Positions 33,744-42,175 of a stretch of DNA of 64,000 nt are shown here, in pieces. A program made the translations under genes and the position numbers. Positions within the stretch are counted from its first letter, which is position 1. Every line of letters begins with the position of its first letter. Origin of the DNA: Actinophytocola glycyrrhizae (lineage in GTDB: Bacteria > Actinomycetota > Actinomycetes > Mycobacteriales > Pseudonocardiaceae); NCBI RefSeq assembly GCF_042653545.1, contig NZ_JBHSIS010000006.1, positions 248,001-312,000 on the forward strand, written 5' to 3'. The notes beneath the pieces are model-generated. The model saw only the letters and a program-made list of their open reading frames with translations. It ran no database searches and was not told the DNA's origin.

Positions 33744-34577
33744 ATGACCGCCATACAGGTTCGGGGACTGCGCAGGTCCTATCGGGAGAACGCCGCGGTG
33801 GACGGTGTCGATCTCGACATCCGGCACGGTGAGGTGTTCGCCCTGCTCGGTCCCAACGGGGCGGGCAAGACCACGACCGTGGAGATCCTCGAAGGACACC
33901 GCAGGCGGGACGCGGGCGAGGTGGCCGTGCTCGGCGAGGATCCGGCCACGGCGGGCCGGGCGTGGCGGTCGCGGATCGGGATCGTGCTGCAGTCGGCGAA
34001 CGACACCGCCGAGCTGACGGTCCGCGAGAGTGTGCGCCACTTCGCCGGGTACTACCCGGACCCGGCCCCGGTCGACGACGTGATCGAGCAGGTCGGGCTG
34101 GCAGGCAAGGCGGACGCGCGGGTGAAGTCGCTGTCGGGAGGGCAGCGGCGCAGGCTCGACGTGGCGCTCGGTGTGGTCGGGCGGCCGGAGCTGGTGTTCC
34201 TCGACGAGCCGACGACCGGGTTCGACCCGGAGGCGCGGCGGCAGTTCTGGGAGCTGATCCAGAACCTGGCGAAGAGCGGCACGACGATCCTGCTCACCAC
34301 CCACTACCTGGACGAGGCCGAGGCGCTGGCGCACCGGGTCGCGGTGATCGCGGGCGGGCGGATCGTCGCCGAGGGCACACCGGCCACGCTCGGCGGCCGC
34401 TCCACCGCGAAGGCGACCGTGAGCTGGCTGGGGCGAAACGGCCCCGAGACGCGGACGACGGACACGCCAACCGCGTTGATCCGGGAACTGGCCCGCGATG
34501 GCGAGCTCCCGGAGCTGACCGTGACCCGCCCGAGCCTGGAGGACGCCTACCTGAGCCTGATCGGAGAGTCCCTGTGA
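33744..34577 (+). CDS. ABC transporter ATP-binding protein (DrrA-like)
   Basis: A 277-residue ATPase with a full motif set: Walker A GPNGAGKTTT, Q-loop in GIVLQSAND, signature LSGGQRRRLD, Walker B LVFLDEPTTGFD and switch histidine in LTTHYLDEAE, followed by a C-terminal DUF4162-like segment. It powers the ABC-2 permease encoded directly downstream, whose GTG overlaps its stop. A consensus -35 hexamer TTGACA lies at 33680-33685 but no good -10 pairs with it. In contrast to the ATPase gene at 14832, this one should be active. Confidence 0.93.
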   Translation: MTAIQVRGLRRSYRENAAVDGVDLDIRHGEVFALLGPNGAGKTTTVEILEGHRRRDAGEVAVLGEDPATAGRAWRSRIGIVLQSANDTAELTVRESVRHFAGYYPDPAPVDDVIEQVGLAGKADARVKSLSGGQRRRLDVALGVVGRPELVFLDEPTTGFDPEARRQFWELIQNLAKSGTTILLTTHYLDEAEALAHRVAVIAGGRIVAEGTPATLGGRSTAKATVSWLGRNGPETRTTDTPTALIRELARDGELPELTVTRPSLEDAYLSLIGESL

Positions 34578-35386
34578 CCACTCTCGCCCTACCGTCCGCT
34601 GCCGGGCTCGGCCTCTCGAGGGGTGTGGCCGAGCTCAGGCAGTTCTTCCGGCAGAAGGAGCAGGTGGTCTTCACCTTCACCTTCCCGGCGTTCATCCTCG
34701 TCCTGCTCGGGTCGATCTTCGACGACGTCTACCCCGGCGGGGTCACCACGGGGCAGGTGTTCGCCGCCAGCATGGTCGGCGCCGGGATCGTGGCGACCTC
34801 GTTCCTCAACCTCGGTATCGGGGTGGCGCTGGACCGCGACGACGGCACGCTGAAACGGCTGCGTGGCACGCCGATGCCCGCCTCGGCGTACTTCGTCGGC
34901 AAGATGGTGCTGGTCGCGGTCGCGAGCGTCGCCGAGGTGGTGCTGCTGCTGGTGGTCGGCGTGCTCATGTTCGACGTGTCGCTGCCTGCCGACGTGGCGC
35001 GCTGGGGCACGTTCGCGTGGGTGTTCACACTGAGCATCGTCAGCTGCTCCCTGCTGGGCATCGCGATCAGCTCGATGGCGAAGTCCGCGCAGAGCGCGGC
35101 GGCGGTCACCAACCTGCCCTACGTCGGTCTGCAGTTCATGTCCGGGGTGTACATCCCGGTCAGCCAGCTGCCGGACTGGATGATCACGGTCGGCTCGCTG
35201 TTCCCGGTCAAGTGGGCTGCGCAGGGCTTCCGTTCGGTGTTCCTGCCGGAGAGCATGATGGCGCAGGAGGCTGCTGGATCATGGGAACTCGGGAAGACGG
35301 CGCTGGTGCTGGGCGCCTGGTGCGTGGCGGGGCTGGCTCTGTGCCTGCTGACGTTCCGGTGGACACACCGACGCGCGGGTTGGTGA
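34574..35386 (+). CDS. ABC-2 type permease (DrrB-like)
   Basis: A 270-residue membrane protein with six predicted helices, beginning RGVAELRQFFRQKEQVVFTFTFP and containing the loop DRDDGTLKRLRGTPMP typical of ABC2_membrane proteins of the drug and lipid export group. GTG 34574 overlaps the ATPase stop; its own stop overlaps the GTG of the sensor kinase. With the ATPase it forms an exporter of unknown cargo, probably an antibiotic or lipid sensed by the linked two-component system. Confidence 0.9.
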   Translation: MTTLALPSAAGLGLSRGVAELRQFFRQKEQVVFTFTFPAFILVLLGSIFDDVYPGGVTTGQVFAASMVGAGIVATSFLNLGIGVALDRDDGTLKRLRGTPMPASAYFVGKMVLVAVASVAEVVLLLVVGVLMFDVSLPADVARWGTFAWVFTLSIVSCSLLGIAISSMAKSAQSAAAVTNLPYVGLQFMSGVYIPVSQLPDWMITVGSLFPVKWAAQGFRSVFLPESMMAQEAAGSWELGKTALVLGAWCVAGLALCLLTFRWTHRRAGW

Positions 35387-36546
35387 CCGACGCCTGGGCG
35401 CACTGGTTCTGGTTGTGGGACCTGTTCTTCGCGCTCGGCTACGTGACGATGGTCGTGGTGCTGGTGGACCAGGACGGCGCCACTGCCACCGACAAGGTCG
35501 TCGCGGTGAGCGCGCTCACCGCCATGGCCGCCTGGTACGTGCTGTACGGCAGGGCGCACGTGACCGCGGCGGAGCAGTCGCCCGTGCGGGGCCGGGTCTT
35601 CGTGGCGGGCAACCTGGCGCTGCTGCTGGTCGGGGTGGCGTTCGAGCCCGCGATGTCGTTCACGCTGTTCGCGGTGTGCACGCTGGCGTTCATGTCACTG
35701 TGCCTGCGGGAGGCCGTCGTCTACGTCGTCGGGGCGAACCTCGTGCCGGTCGTGTCGGCGCTCGCGGAGGAGGGGGCCTCGGCGATGGTGCGGCAGCTGA
35801 TGCCCAGCACGCTGTTCCTCATCCTCTTCTCGGTGCTGCTGGGTACGTGGATCACGCGGATCGTGGCGCAGAGCCAGGAGCGGGCCGTGCTCATCCGGGA
35901 GCTGGAGGAGAGCCGCGAGGAGATCGGACGGCTCTCCCGCGAGACCGGGGCCGCCGCGGAACGGGCCCGGCTCGCCGCCGAGATCCACGACACGCTCGCG
36001 CAGGGCTTCACCAGCCTGGTCACGCTCGTGCAGGCCGCCGAGTCCGAACTGGACAGGGACACGGCGAAGGTGCGCAGGCACCTCACGCTGGCCGCCCGCA
36101 CCGCGCGGGAGAACCTGACCGAGGCGCGGGCGCTGGTGGCGGGCCTGATGCCGACCGCGCTCGGCACGGGCTCGGTCGACCAGGCGATCCGCAGGCAGCT
36201 GGAACGGTTCGCCGAGGAGACACCGGTCGCGGTGACCTACCGGGCGGAGGGCGACACCGTCGGGCTGCCGACGGCGCTCGAGGTGGTGCTGCTGCGGATG
36301 GTGCAGGAGTCGCTGACCAACGTGCGCAAGCACGCCAAGGCGACCACGGTGACGGTTTCCCTGCACGTCGACGAGAACCGCGCGGCGCTGCGGGTGTGCG
36401 ACGACGGGACCGGTTTCGACCCGGCCGCGGCGGTCGACGGTTTCGGCCTGCGCGGCATGCGCAACCGCGCCACCCAGGTCGGCGGTACGCTGTCCGTCCA
36501 CAGTGGAGAGAACGGGACGACCGTGGAGCTGGAGGTGCCCCGATGA
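35383..36546 (+). CDS. Sensor histidine kinase, NarL/DesK-type (HisKA_3)
   Basis: A 387-residue membrane kinase. About five helices occupy residues 1-150 with hardly any outside domain, so the signal is probably read within the membrane. HisKA_3 carries the phosphorylated His202 in LAAEIHDTLAQGF; the ATP-binding domain has an N-box in ESLTNVRKHAKA, DDGTGFD and GLRGMRNRA. GTG 35383 overlaps the permease stop. Being co-translated with an ABC exporter fits the BceRS/LiaRS-like pattern in which kinase and exporter work on the same compound. Confidence 0.92.
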   Translation: MTDAWAHWFWLWDLFFALGYVTMVVVLVDQDGATATDKVVAVSALTAMAAWYVLYGRAHVTAAEQSPVRGRVFVAGNLALLLVGVAFEPAMSFTLFAVCTLAFMSLCLREAVVYVVGANLVPVVSALAEEGASAMVRQLMPSTLFLILFSVLLGTWITRIVAQSQERAVLIRELEESREEIGRLSRETGAAAERARLAAEIHDTLAQGFTSLVTLVQAAESELDRDTAKVRRHLTLAARTARENLTEARALVAGLMPTALGTGSVDQAIRRQLERFAEETPVAVTYRAEGDTVGLPTALEVVLLRMVQESLTNVRKHAKATTVTVSLHVDENRAALRVCDDGTGFDPAAAVDGFGLRGMRNRATQVGGTLSVHSGENGTTVELEVPR

Positions 36547-37163
36547 TCCGGGTGGTGCTGGTCGACGATCACCCGGTGGTCCGGGAGGGACTGCGGGGCA
36601 TGCTGGAGGCGGAGCCGGACCTGACGGTCGTCGGCGAGGCCGGGTCCGGCGAGGAGGCCGTCGCGCTGGCCCGCACGGTCGAGGCGGACGTGATCCTGAT
36701 GGACCTGCGGATGCGCGACCTCGACGGGGTCGGCGCGACCGCGCGGATCCTCGCCGAGCACCCGGCGCGCAAGGTCGTCGTGCTCACCACGTACGAGACC
36801 GACGCCGACATCCTGCGCGCGGTGGAGGCCGGCGCGGTCGGCTACCTGCTGAAGGACGCGTCCCGCGCGGACCTGGCGAACGCGATCCGGGCGGCGGCAC
36901 GCGGCGAGACCGTGCTGGCACCGTCGGTAGCCGGGCGGCTGGTCGACCAGGTGCGCAGGCCCGAGCGGCAAACGTTGTCGGCACGGGAGGTCGAGGTGCT
37001 CGGGCTGGTCGCGAAAGGTCTGACGAACGCGGACATCGGCCGGGCGTTGCACATCTCCGAGGCCACCGTGAAGACCCATCTGCTGCGCAGCTTCGGCAAG
37101 CTGGGCGTGTCCGACCGGACCGCCGCCGTGACGACCGCCATGTCATTGGGCCTGCTGCCATGA
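36543..37163 (+). CDS. Response regulator, NarL/LuxR type
   Basis: A 206-residue regulator. The receiver domain has the acidic pair in VDDHP and phosphorylated Asp54 in ILMDLRM, with TTYETDADI and KDASRA downstream. The LuxR helix-turn-helix covers about 145-200 (LSAREVEVLGLVAKGLTNADIGRALHIS, ATVKTHL). ATG 36543 overlaps the kinase stop. It is the last of four overlapping genes and most likely controls the operon itself; no operator was identified. Confidence 0.93.
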   Translation: MIRVVLVDDHPVVREGLRGMLEAEPDLTVVGEAGSGEEAVALARTVEADVILMDLRMRDLDGVGATARILAEHPARKVVVLTTYETDADILRAVEAGAVGYLLKDASRADLANAIRAAARGETVLAPSVAGRLVDQVRRPERQTLSAREVEVLGLVAKGLTNADIGRALHISEATVKTHLLRSFGKLGVSDRTAAVTTAMSLGLLP

Positions 37164-37244
37164 CCTGCCGCAGGCTCGCAGCGGCAACTGGTAATGCGCG
37201 GACAGGCGCGCGTGCGCGCGGATGTTTCGGTAAGAATGCGAGCC

Positions 37245-38603
37245 ATGCTGCAAACCACCGAGTTCGCACTGCTCCGACGGGTCGCCGCCGAGCAGGCGGA
37301 GAACCGGGCGCCGTCGCTCGTCACCGCGGTCGTGCGGGGCGGCGAGGTGCTGTGGAGCGGGGCGCGGGGTGAGGTCGACGGGGCCGCGCCGACCACCGAC
37401 ACCCAGTACCGCATCGGGTCGATCACGAAGTCGTTCATCGCGGTGCTGGTGATGCGGTTGCGGGACGAGGGCAGGCTCGACCTGAACGACTCGCTGGACA
37501 AGCACCTGGCAGGGACGTCGTTCGGGCACCTGACCATCGCGCAGCTCCTGTCGCACACGGGCGGTCTCACGTCCGAGTCGCCGGGGTCGTGGTGGGAGCG
37601 CAGCGAAGGCGGCGACTGGCCCGCGCTGCTGGACCATCTCGACGAGAACGTGGTCAAACATCGCGCAGGGGAAAGGTTCCACTACTCGAACGTGGGTTAC
37701 GGCGTGCTCGGCCAGCTGGTCGCGGAGGTACGCGGTTCGTCCTGGTTGGACGCGCTGAACACGGAGATCCTCGCGCCGCTGGAGATGAACCGCACGACGC
37801 CCATGCCGGTGGCGCCGCACGCGCTGGGCTGGGCGGTGCACCCGTACGCGGACGTGCTGCTGCCGGAACCGACCCCGGACGCCGGTGCGATGGCCCCCGC
37901 GGGCCAGCTCTGGTCGACGGTGACGGACCTGTGCCGCTGGCTGCGTTTCATCGCGGGCGACTCGGGCACCGTGCTGCACCCGGACACCGTGGAGGAGATG
38001 CGCGCCCCGGCGACCGTGGAGGACGGAGCCGCGTGGACCACCGGCTACGGCCTCGGTTTCCAGACGTGGCGCGACAACGGCCGCAGGCTGGCCGGCCACG
38101 GCGGGTCGATGCCGGGCTTCCTGGCGAGCGTGCTGGTCGACACCGCGACGACGACCGGCGCGCTGGCCATGACGAACGCGACCTCGGGAGTCGGGGTGTC
38201 GTCGCTGACCATGGACATGCTCAAACTCGTCGACGACTACGAGCCCGCGCTGCCCGCGCAGTGGCGGCCGCTGCCGGACGCGTCGCCGGAACTGCTCGCG
38301 CTGACCGGTTCCTGGTACTGGGGCCCGATGACGTTCGTGCTGCGGCTCATGGCGGGCGGCTGGGTGGACCTGCGCCCGGTGTCCGGCACCGGCCGCGGCT
38401 CCCGCTTCCGGCCGACGGGCGATGGCACGTGGCTCGGGCTCGACGGCTACTACGCGGGCGAAACGCTGCGGCGCCACCACCACGCCGACGGCACGGTCAG
38501 CCACCTGGACCTGGCCACGTTCATCTTCACCCGCACCCCGTACGACCCGAAGGCCCCCATCCCCGGCGGTGTGGACCACCGCGGCTGGCGTCCTGGCGAC
38601 TGA
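37245..38603 (+). CDS. Serine hydrolase, beta-lactamase/penicillin-binding-protein-like (S12)
   Basis: A 452-residue class C beta-lactamase-fold protein. The active site is readable: SxxK in GSITKSF, YxN in HYSNVGYG and the third motif HGG in AGHGGSMPGF. A C-terminal region after about residue 345 (LLALTGSWYWGPM) adds a beta-rich lobe common in S12 esterases and peptidases. No signal peptide is present, so an intracellular esterase or D-aminopeptidase is more likely than a beta-lactamase. Three ATGs are possible; 37245 (MLQTTEF) or 37236 fit the domain start best. TAAGAAT just upstream may be a -10 element. Confidence 0.85.
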   Translation: MLQTTEFALLRRVAAEQAENRAPSLVTAVVRGGEVLWSGARGEVDGAAPTTDTQYRIGSITKSFIAVLVMRLRDEGRLDLNDSLDKHLAGTSFGHLTIAQLLSHTGGLTSESPGSWWERSEGGDWPALLDHLDENVVKHRAGERFHYSNVGYGVLGQLVAEVRGSSWLDALNTEILAPLEMNRTTPMPVAPHALGWAVHPYADVLLPEPTPDAGAMAPAGQLWSTVTDLCRWLRFIAGDSGTVLHPDTVEEMRAPATVEDGAAWTTGYGLGFQTWRDNGRRLAGHGGSMPGFLASVLVDTATTTGALAMTNATSGVGVSSLTMDMLKLVDDYEPALPAQWRPLPDASPELLALTGSWYWGPMTFVLRLMAGGWVDLRPVSGTGRGSRFRPTGDGTWLGLDGYYAGETLRRHHHADGTVSHLDLATFIFTRTPYDPKAPIPGGVDHRGWRPGD

Positions 38604-38640
38604 CCGGCCGACCCGCGCACAAGATCGTTGTCGCGCGAGG

Positions 38641-38646
38641 TAGTGT
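38641..38646 (+). promoter_or_regulatory. -10 element TAGTGT before the thioester adhesin gene
   Basis: TAGTGT matches TANNNT and lies 40 bases before the ATG at 38687, giving a leader of about 33 bases that contains ATAGGAG. No clear -35 was seen. Confidence 0.35.
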
Positions 38647-38686
38647 GCCGCTGATCGTCTGTCGGGGATGGACTCATAGGAGCGTC

Positions 38687-39859
38687 ATGCCCAACAGAAT
38701 CGGCGCGGCCGTCGTCGGCGCCGCCGCCCTTCTCCTCGCCACCGCGGCGCCTGCCTCGGCGGAACCGGTGACCGGCAAGGCCGACTCGGCCGGGAACGTC
38801 ATCGGCTACCAGGTGAACGTCGGCGACGGCTGGCTCGCCACGATCCCGACGAACCTGCTCGGCTTCACGCTGTCCGACGGTACCCAGCTCGGCACGTACT
38901 GCGTCGAGATCCACACGGACATCGACGAAGAGCGCGACATGGTCGAGCGCCCGTGGGACGCCTACCCCGACGAGGAATCCCCGTTCCACGTGAACCGCGC
39001 GAAGATCAACTGGGTGCTGCACCACGGCTATCCAGCGAAGGGGCTCGATGCGCTGACCGCGCAGTTCCCGGACGCGCACGACGGCATCGACGCGCTGGAG
39101 GCGATCGCCGCCACGCAGGCCGCGGTCTGGCACTACAGCGACGGCACCGACCTCGACCGGGACGACCCGCTCTCCGGTGACGGCTCAGACGCGCAGGACG
39201 CCGCCGACGCGCTGGCGCTCTACGACTACCTGACCGGCGGGGACAACAAGGGCATCGGCGAGCAGCCCGCCCCGGCCCTCGCGGTGAGCCCGGAGGAGCT
39301 GTCCGGCGCCGCGGGCGAGCGGATCGGCCCGTTCACCGTCACCACGTCCGGCTCGGTCGAGGAGCTGACCGCGAACCTGCCGGACGGCGTGAAGCTCACC
39401 GACGCGGCCGGCACCGAGCTGACCGCCGCCACCATCGCCGACGGCACCGAGCTGTACCTGGACGTGCCCGCGGACGCGGCGGACGGCGACGGTTCGTTCG
39501 AGCTGACCGCGTCCGCAACCGTCGACACGGGCCGCCTGTTCGTCGGCCAGGACTACGACAACCACCCGACGCAGTCACTGATCGTCGCGAAGGCGGAGAG
39601 GACCACCCTCACCGCGGGCGCGAGCGCCGAGTGGGCCGCTGCCCCGACGACCCCGCCGACGAGCACGACGAGCACCACCACGACGACGACCGCCCCGCCG
39701 GTCACCACGACCACCGAGGCCACCCCGGTGCCACAGCCGAAGAACGAGGACCTGGCCGAGACGGGCGCTTCGGTCCTCGCCCCGATCCTGATCGGCCTGG
39801 TGCTGGTCGGCGCGGGCATCGGCGCCATGTTCGTGGTCCGCCGCCGCAAGAAGGCATAG
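38687..39859 (+). CDS. Cell-wall-anchored TQXA thioester-domain protein
   Basis: A 390-residue surface protein. A signal peptide ends at about residue 25 (APASA-EP). The thioester domain has Cys72 in GTYCVEIH and Gln144 in ATQAAVWHYSDG, the pair that forms an internal Cys-Gln thioester in TQXA adhesins. A beta-rich region (200-320) follows, then a Thr/Pro linker (about 320-350), and the sorting signal LAETG at 356-360, a hydrophobic stretch and RRRKKA tail. LAxTG is the motif used by class E sortases of high-GC actinobacteria; no sortase gene is nearby. It probably binds covalently to a surface or host/environmental amine. ATG has ATAGGAG upstream. Confidence 0.9.
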   Translation: MPNRIGAAVVGAAALLLATAAPASAEPVTGKADSAGNVIGYQVNVGDGWLATIPTNLLGFTLSDGTQLGTYCVEIHTDIDEERDMVERPWDAYPDEESPFHVNRAKINWVLHHGYPAKGLDALTAQFPDAHDGIDALEAIAATQAAVWHYSDGTDLDRDDPLSGDGSDAQDAADALALYDYLTGGDNKGIGEQPAPALAVSPEELSGAAGERIGPFTVTTSGSVEELTANLPDGVKLTDAAGTELTAATIADGTELYLDVPADAADGDGSFELTASATVDTGRLFVGQDYDNHPTQSLIVAKAERTTLTAGASAEWAAAPTTPPTSTTSTTTTTTAPPVTTTTEATPVPQPKNEDLAETGASVLAPILIGLVLVGAGIGAMFVVRRRKKA

Positions 39860-39867
39860 CGGGACAC

Positions 39868-39902
39868 GCCGGTGGCCGGGCCCAAAAAGCCCGGCCACCG
39901 GC
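39868..39902 (+). terminator. Terminator hairpin after the adhesin gene
   Basis: GCCGGTGGCCGGGC (39868-39881) pairs perfectly with GCCCGGCCACCGGC (39889-39902) around CCAAAAA. A 14-base stem with no close competitor. Confidence 0.8.
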
Positions 39903-40083
39903 CGATCGTGCACGCCGAGGGCGGTGCGGGGTTCCCGCGGACGGCCCGCGCATCGGCATCAGACAGCCGTTCCAGCAGCTGGGAGTGGCAGACCCCTGGG
40001 CGGTGCCCGGCGCGCATGGAGGAGACTGGAGGCGGCAACGGCGCCTGCTGACAACCCTCACCACGTGGAGAGAAGCCGTCCCG

Positions 40084-41208
40084 ATGACGCAGACCTCGAC
40101 CGATCTCGTGCTTCCCGCCGACCTCAAGCCCGCCGACGGCCGCTTCGGCTCCGGCCCCTCCAGGGTGCGCCCCGAGCAGCTGGCCCGGCTCGTCGCCGAC
40201 GGTGCCGCGATCATGGGCACCTCCCACCGCCAGAAGCCGGTGAAGTCCCTGGTCGCGCGGGTCCGTTCCGGGCTGCGGGACCTGTTCTCGCTGCCGGCCG
40301 ACTACGAGGTCGTGCTCGGCAACGGCGGCACCACGGCGTTCTGGGACGCGCTCGCGTTCGGCCTGGTCCGCGAGCAGGCCCAGGCGTTCACGTTCGGCGA
40401 GTTCTCCTCGAAGTTCGCCAAGGCCGTCACCACGCCCTACCTCAAGGCCCCGGTGGTCGTGAAGGCCGAGCCGGGCACCGCGCCCGCCATCGAGTACGCC
40501 GCCGGTGCCGACCTGGTCGGCTGGGCGCACAACGAGACCTCGACCGGTGTCTCCGTGCCGGTGGCCAGGCCCGACGGTGCCGGTGACGCGCTGGTCGCGA
40601 TCGATGCGACGTCAGCGGCGGCCGGGCTCCCGGCCAGGGCCGAGGACTACGACGTCTACTACTTCGCCCCGCAGAAGGGCTTCGCCTCCGACGGTGGCCT
40701 GTGGTTCGCGCTGATGAGCCCGGCCGCGCTGGAGCGGATCGGTGAGATCGGCGGCAGCGGCCGCTGGGTGCCGGAGTTCCTGTCGCTGCCGACCGCGCTG
40801 GACAACTCGCTCAAGGACCAGACGTACAACACGCCCGCCATCGCCACCCTGTACCTGATGGCCGAGCAGATCGACTGGATGCTCGCGAACGGTGGTCTGG
40901 AGTGGACGACCGGCCGGTCGGCCGACTCGGCGGCCCGGCTGTACGGGTGGGCGGAGAAGTCGGAGTTCGCGTCGCCGTACGTGGCCGACCCCGCGCACCG
41001 GTCCAACGTGGTCGGCACGATCGACTTCGCCGACGGCACGGACGCGGCGGCCATCGCCAGGGCACTGCGCGCGAACGGCGTCGTGGACGTCGAGCCGTAC
41101 CGCAAGCTGGGCCGCAACCAGCTGCGCGTCGCGATGTACCCGGCGGTCGAGCCTGCCGACATCACGGCGCTGACCAGGTGCATCGACTGGCTGGTGGAGC
41201 GGATCTAG
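40084..41208 (+). CDS. serC: Phosphoserine aminotransferase
   Basis: PLP enzyme that converts 3-phosphohydroxypyruvate and glutamate to phosphoserine in serine synthesis; may also serve vitamin B6 synthesis. The 374-residue protein is of the mycobacterial SerC type: GSGPSRVRPEQL, GTSHRQKPVKSLV, LGNGGTTAFWDA, WAHNETSTGVSVPV and Lys198 in FAPQKGFASDG, the Schiff-base lysine. ATG 40084 follows GGAGAGAAG. Its stop touches the GTG of purC. Confidence 0.95.
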   Translation: MTQTSTDLVLPADLKPADGRFGSGPSRVRPEQLARLVADGAAIMGTSHRQKPVKSLVARVRSGLRDLFSLPADYEVVLGNGGTTAFWDALAFGLVREQAQAFTFGEFSSKFAKAVTTPYLKAPVVVKAEPGTAPAIEYAAGADLVGWAHNETSTGVSVPVARPDGAGDALVAIDATSAAAGLPARAEDYDVYYFAPQKGFASDGGLWFALMSPAALERIGEIGGSGRWVPEFLSLPTALDNSLKDQTYNTPAIATLYLMAEQIDWMLANGGLEWTTGRSADSAARLYGWAEKSEFASPYVADPAHRSNVVGTIDFADGTDAAAIARALRANGVVDVEPYRKLGRNQLRVAMYPAVEPADITALTRCIDWLVERI

Positions 41209-42045
41209 GTGCAGCACGTCTACAGCGGGAAGGTCCGGGAGATCTACGCGGACGGCGACGACCTGCTGCTGGTGGCCTCGGACCGGGTGTCGGTGTACGA
41301 CGTCGTGCTGCCGACCCCGATCCCGGACAAGGGCGCGCTGCTCACGCAGCTGTCCGTGTGGTGGTTCGGCCGGCTCAGCGACGTCGTGCCGAACCACCTC
41401 GTGTCGGCGACGGACGTGCCTGCCGAGTTCGCGGGCCGGGCCATCCGCTGCCGCCGCCTGGAGATGGTGCCGTTCGAGTGCATCGCCCGCGGCTACCTCG
41501 CGGGTTCGGGCCTGAAGGAGTACCAGGCCACGGGCGCGATCTCGGGGGTGCCGCTGCCACGCGGCCTGGTCGAGGGCTCCCGCCTGCCCGAACCGGTCTT
41601 CACGCCGACGACGAAGGTGTCCGACGGCGGCCACGACGTCCCGGCCACGTTCGACGAGGTGGCCGCGGTCGCCGGCCTGTCCACGGCGACCCGCCTGCGG
41701 GACCTGACGCTGGAGGTCTACGAGCGCGGCGCGGCGCGGGCGGCGGCGAACGGGATCATCGTGGCGGACACGAAGCTCGAGTTCGGCACGGACACCGAAG
41801 GCGAGCTGACGCTGGCCGACGAGGTCCTGACCCCGGACTCGTCCCGCTTCTGGCCCGCCGCCGAGTGGGAGCCGGGCAGGCCGCAGCACGCCTACGACAA
41901 GCAGTTCGTGCGTGACTGGGCGGCGGGCACCGGCTGGGACAAGACCCCGCCCGCCCCGGAGATCCCCGCCGATGTGGTGACCGCCACGCACGCGCGGTAC
42001 GTCGACGCGTACCAGAAGATCACGGGCTTGATCTGGCGGGCGTGA
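41209..42045 (+). CDS. purC: Phosphoribosylaminoimidazole-succinocarboxamide synthase
   Basis: Joins CAIR and aspartate with ATP to give SAICAR in purine synthesis. The 278-residue protein shows YSGKVREIYADGDD, SDRVSVYDVVLPTPIPDKG, CIARGYLAGSGLKEY, VADTKLEFG and YDKQFVRDW, the full SAICAR synthetase pattern. GTG 41209 begins immediately after the serC TAG, so the genes are co-translated. The pairing with serC is not the usual purine-operon setting. Confidence 0.95.
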   Translation: MQHVYSGKVREIYADGDDLLLVASDRVSVYDVVLPTPIPDKGALLTQLSVWWFGRLSDVVPNHLVSATDVPAEFAGRAIRCRRLEMVPFECIARGYLAGSGLKEYQATGAISGVPLPRGLVEGSRLPEPVFTPTTKVSDGGHDVPATFDEVAAVAGLSTATRLRDLTLEVYERGAARAAANGIIVADTKLEFGTDTEGELTLADEVLTPDSSRFWPAAEWEPGRPQHAYDKQFVRDWAAGTGWDKTPPAPEIPADVVTATHARYVDAYQKITGLIWRA

Positions 42046-42121
42046 ACCCGAACGGGCAAGATCGGTGGGAACAGAGGCACGTTACTCGGCGCGCCTAGCC
42101 CGTCAAGGCGACCCGCCGATC

Positions 42122-42127
42122 TAACGT
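42122..42127 (+). promoter_or_regulatory. -10 element TAACGT before sepH
   Basis: TAACGT fits TANNNT and predicts a start near 42134, about 40 bases before the sepH ATG. A ribosome-binding stretch GAGGAGG lies at about 42161-42170. Confidence 0.4.
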
Positions 42128-42175
42128 GGGCAGCTGGCGAGGTGAAGTCTTTTTCTGGCGCTCGAGGAGGCCGCG

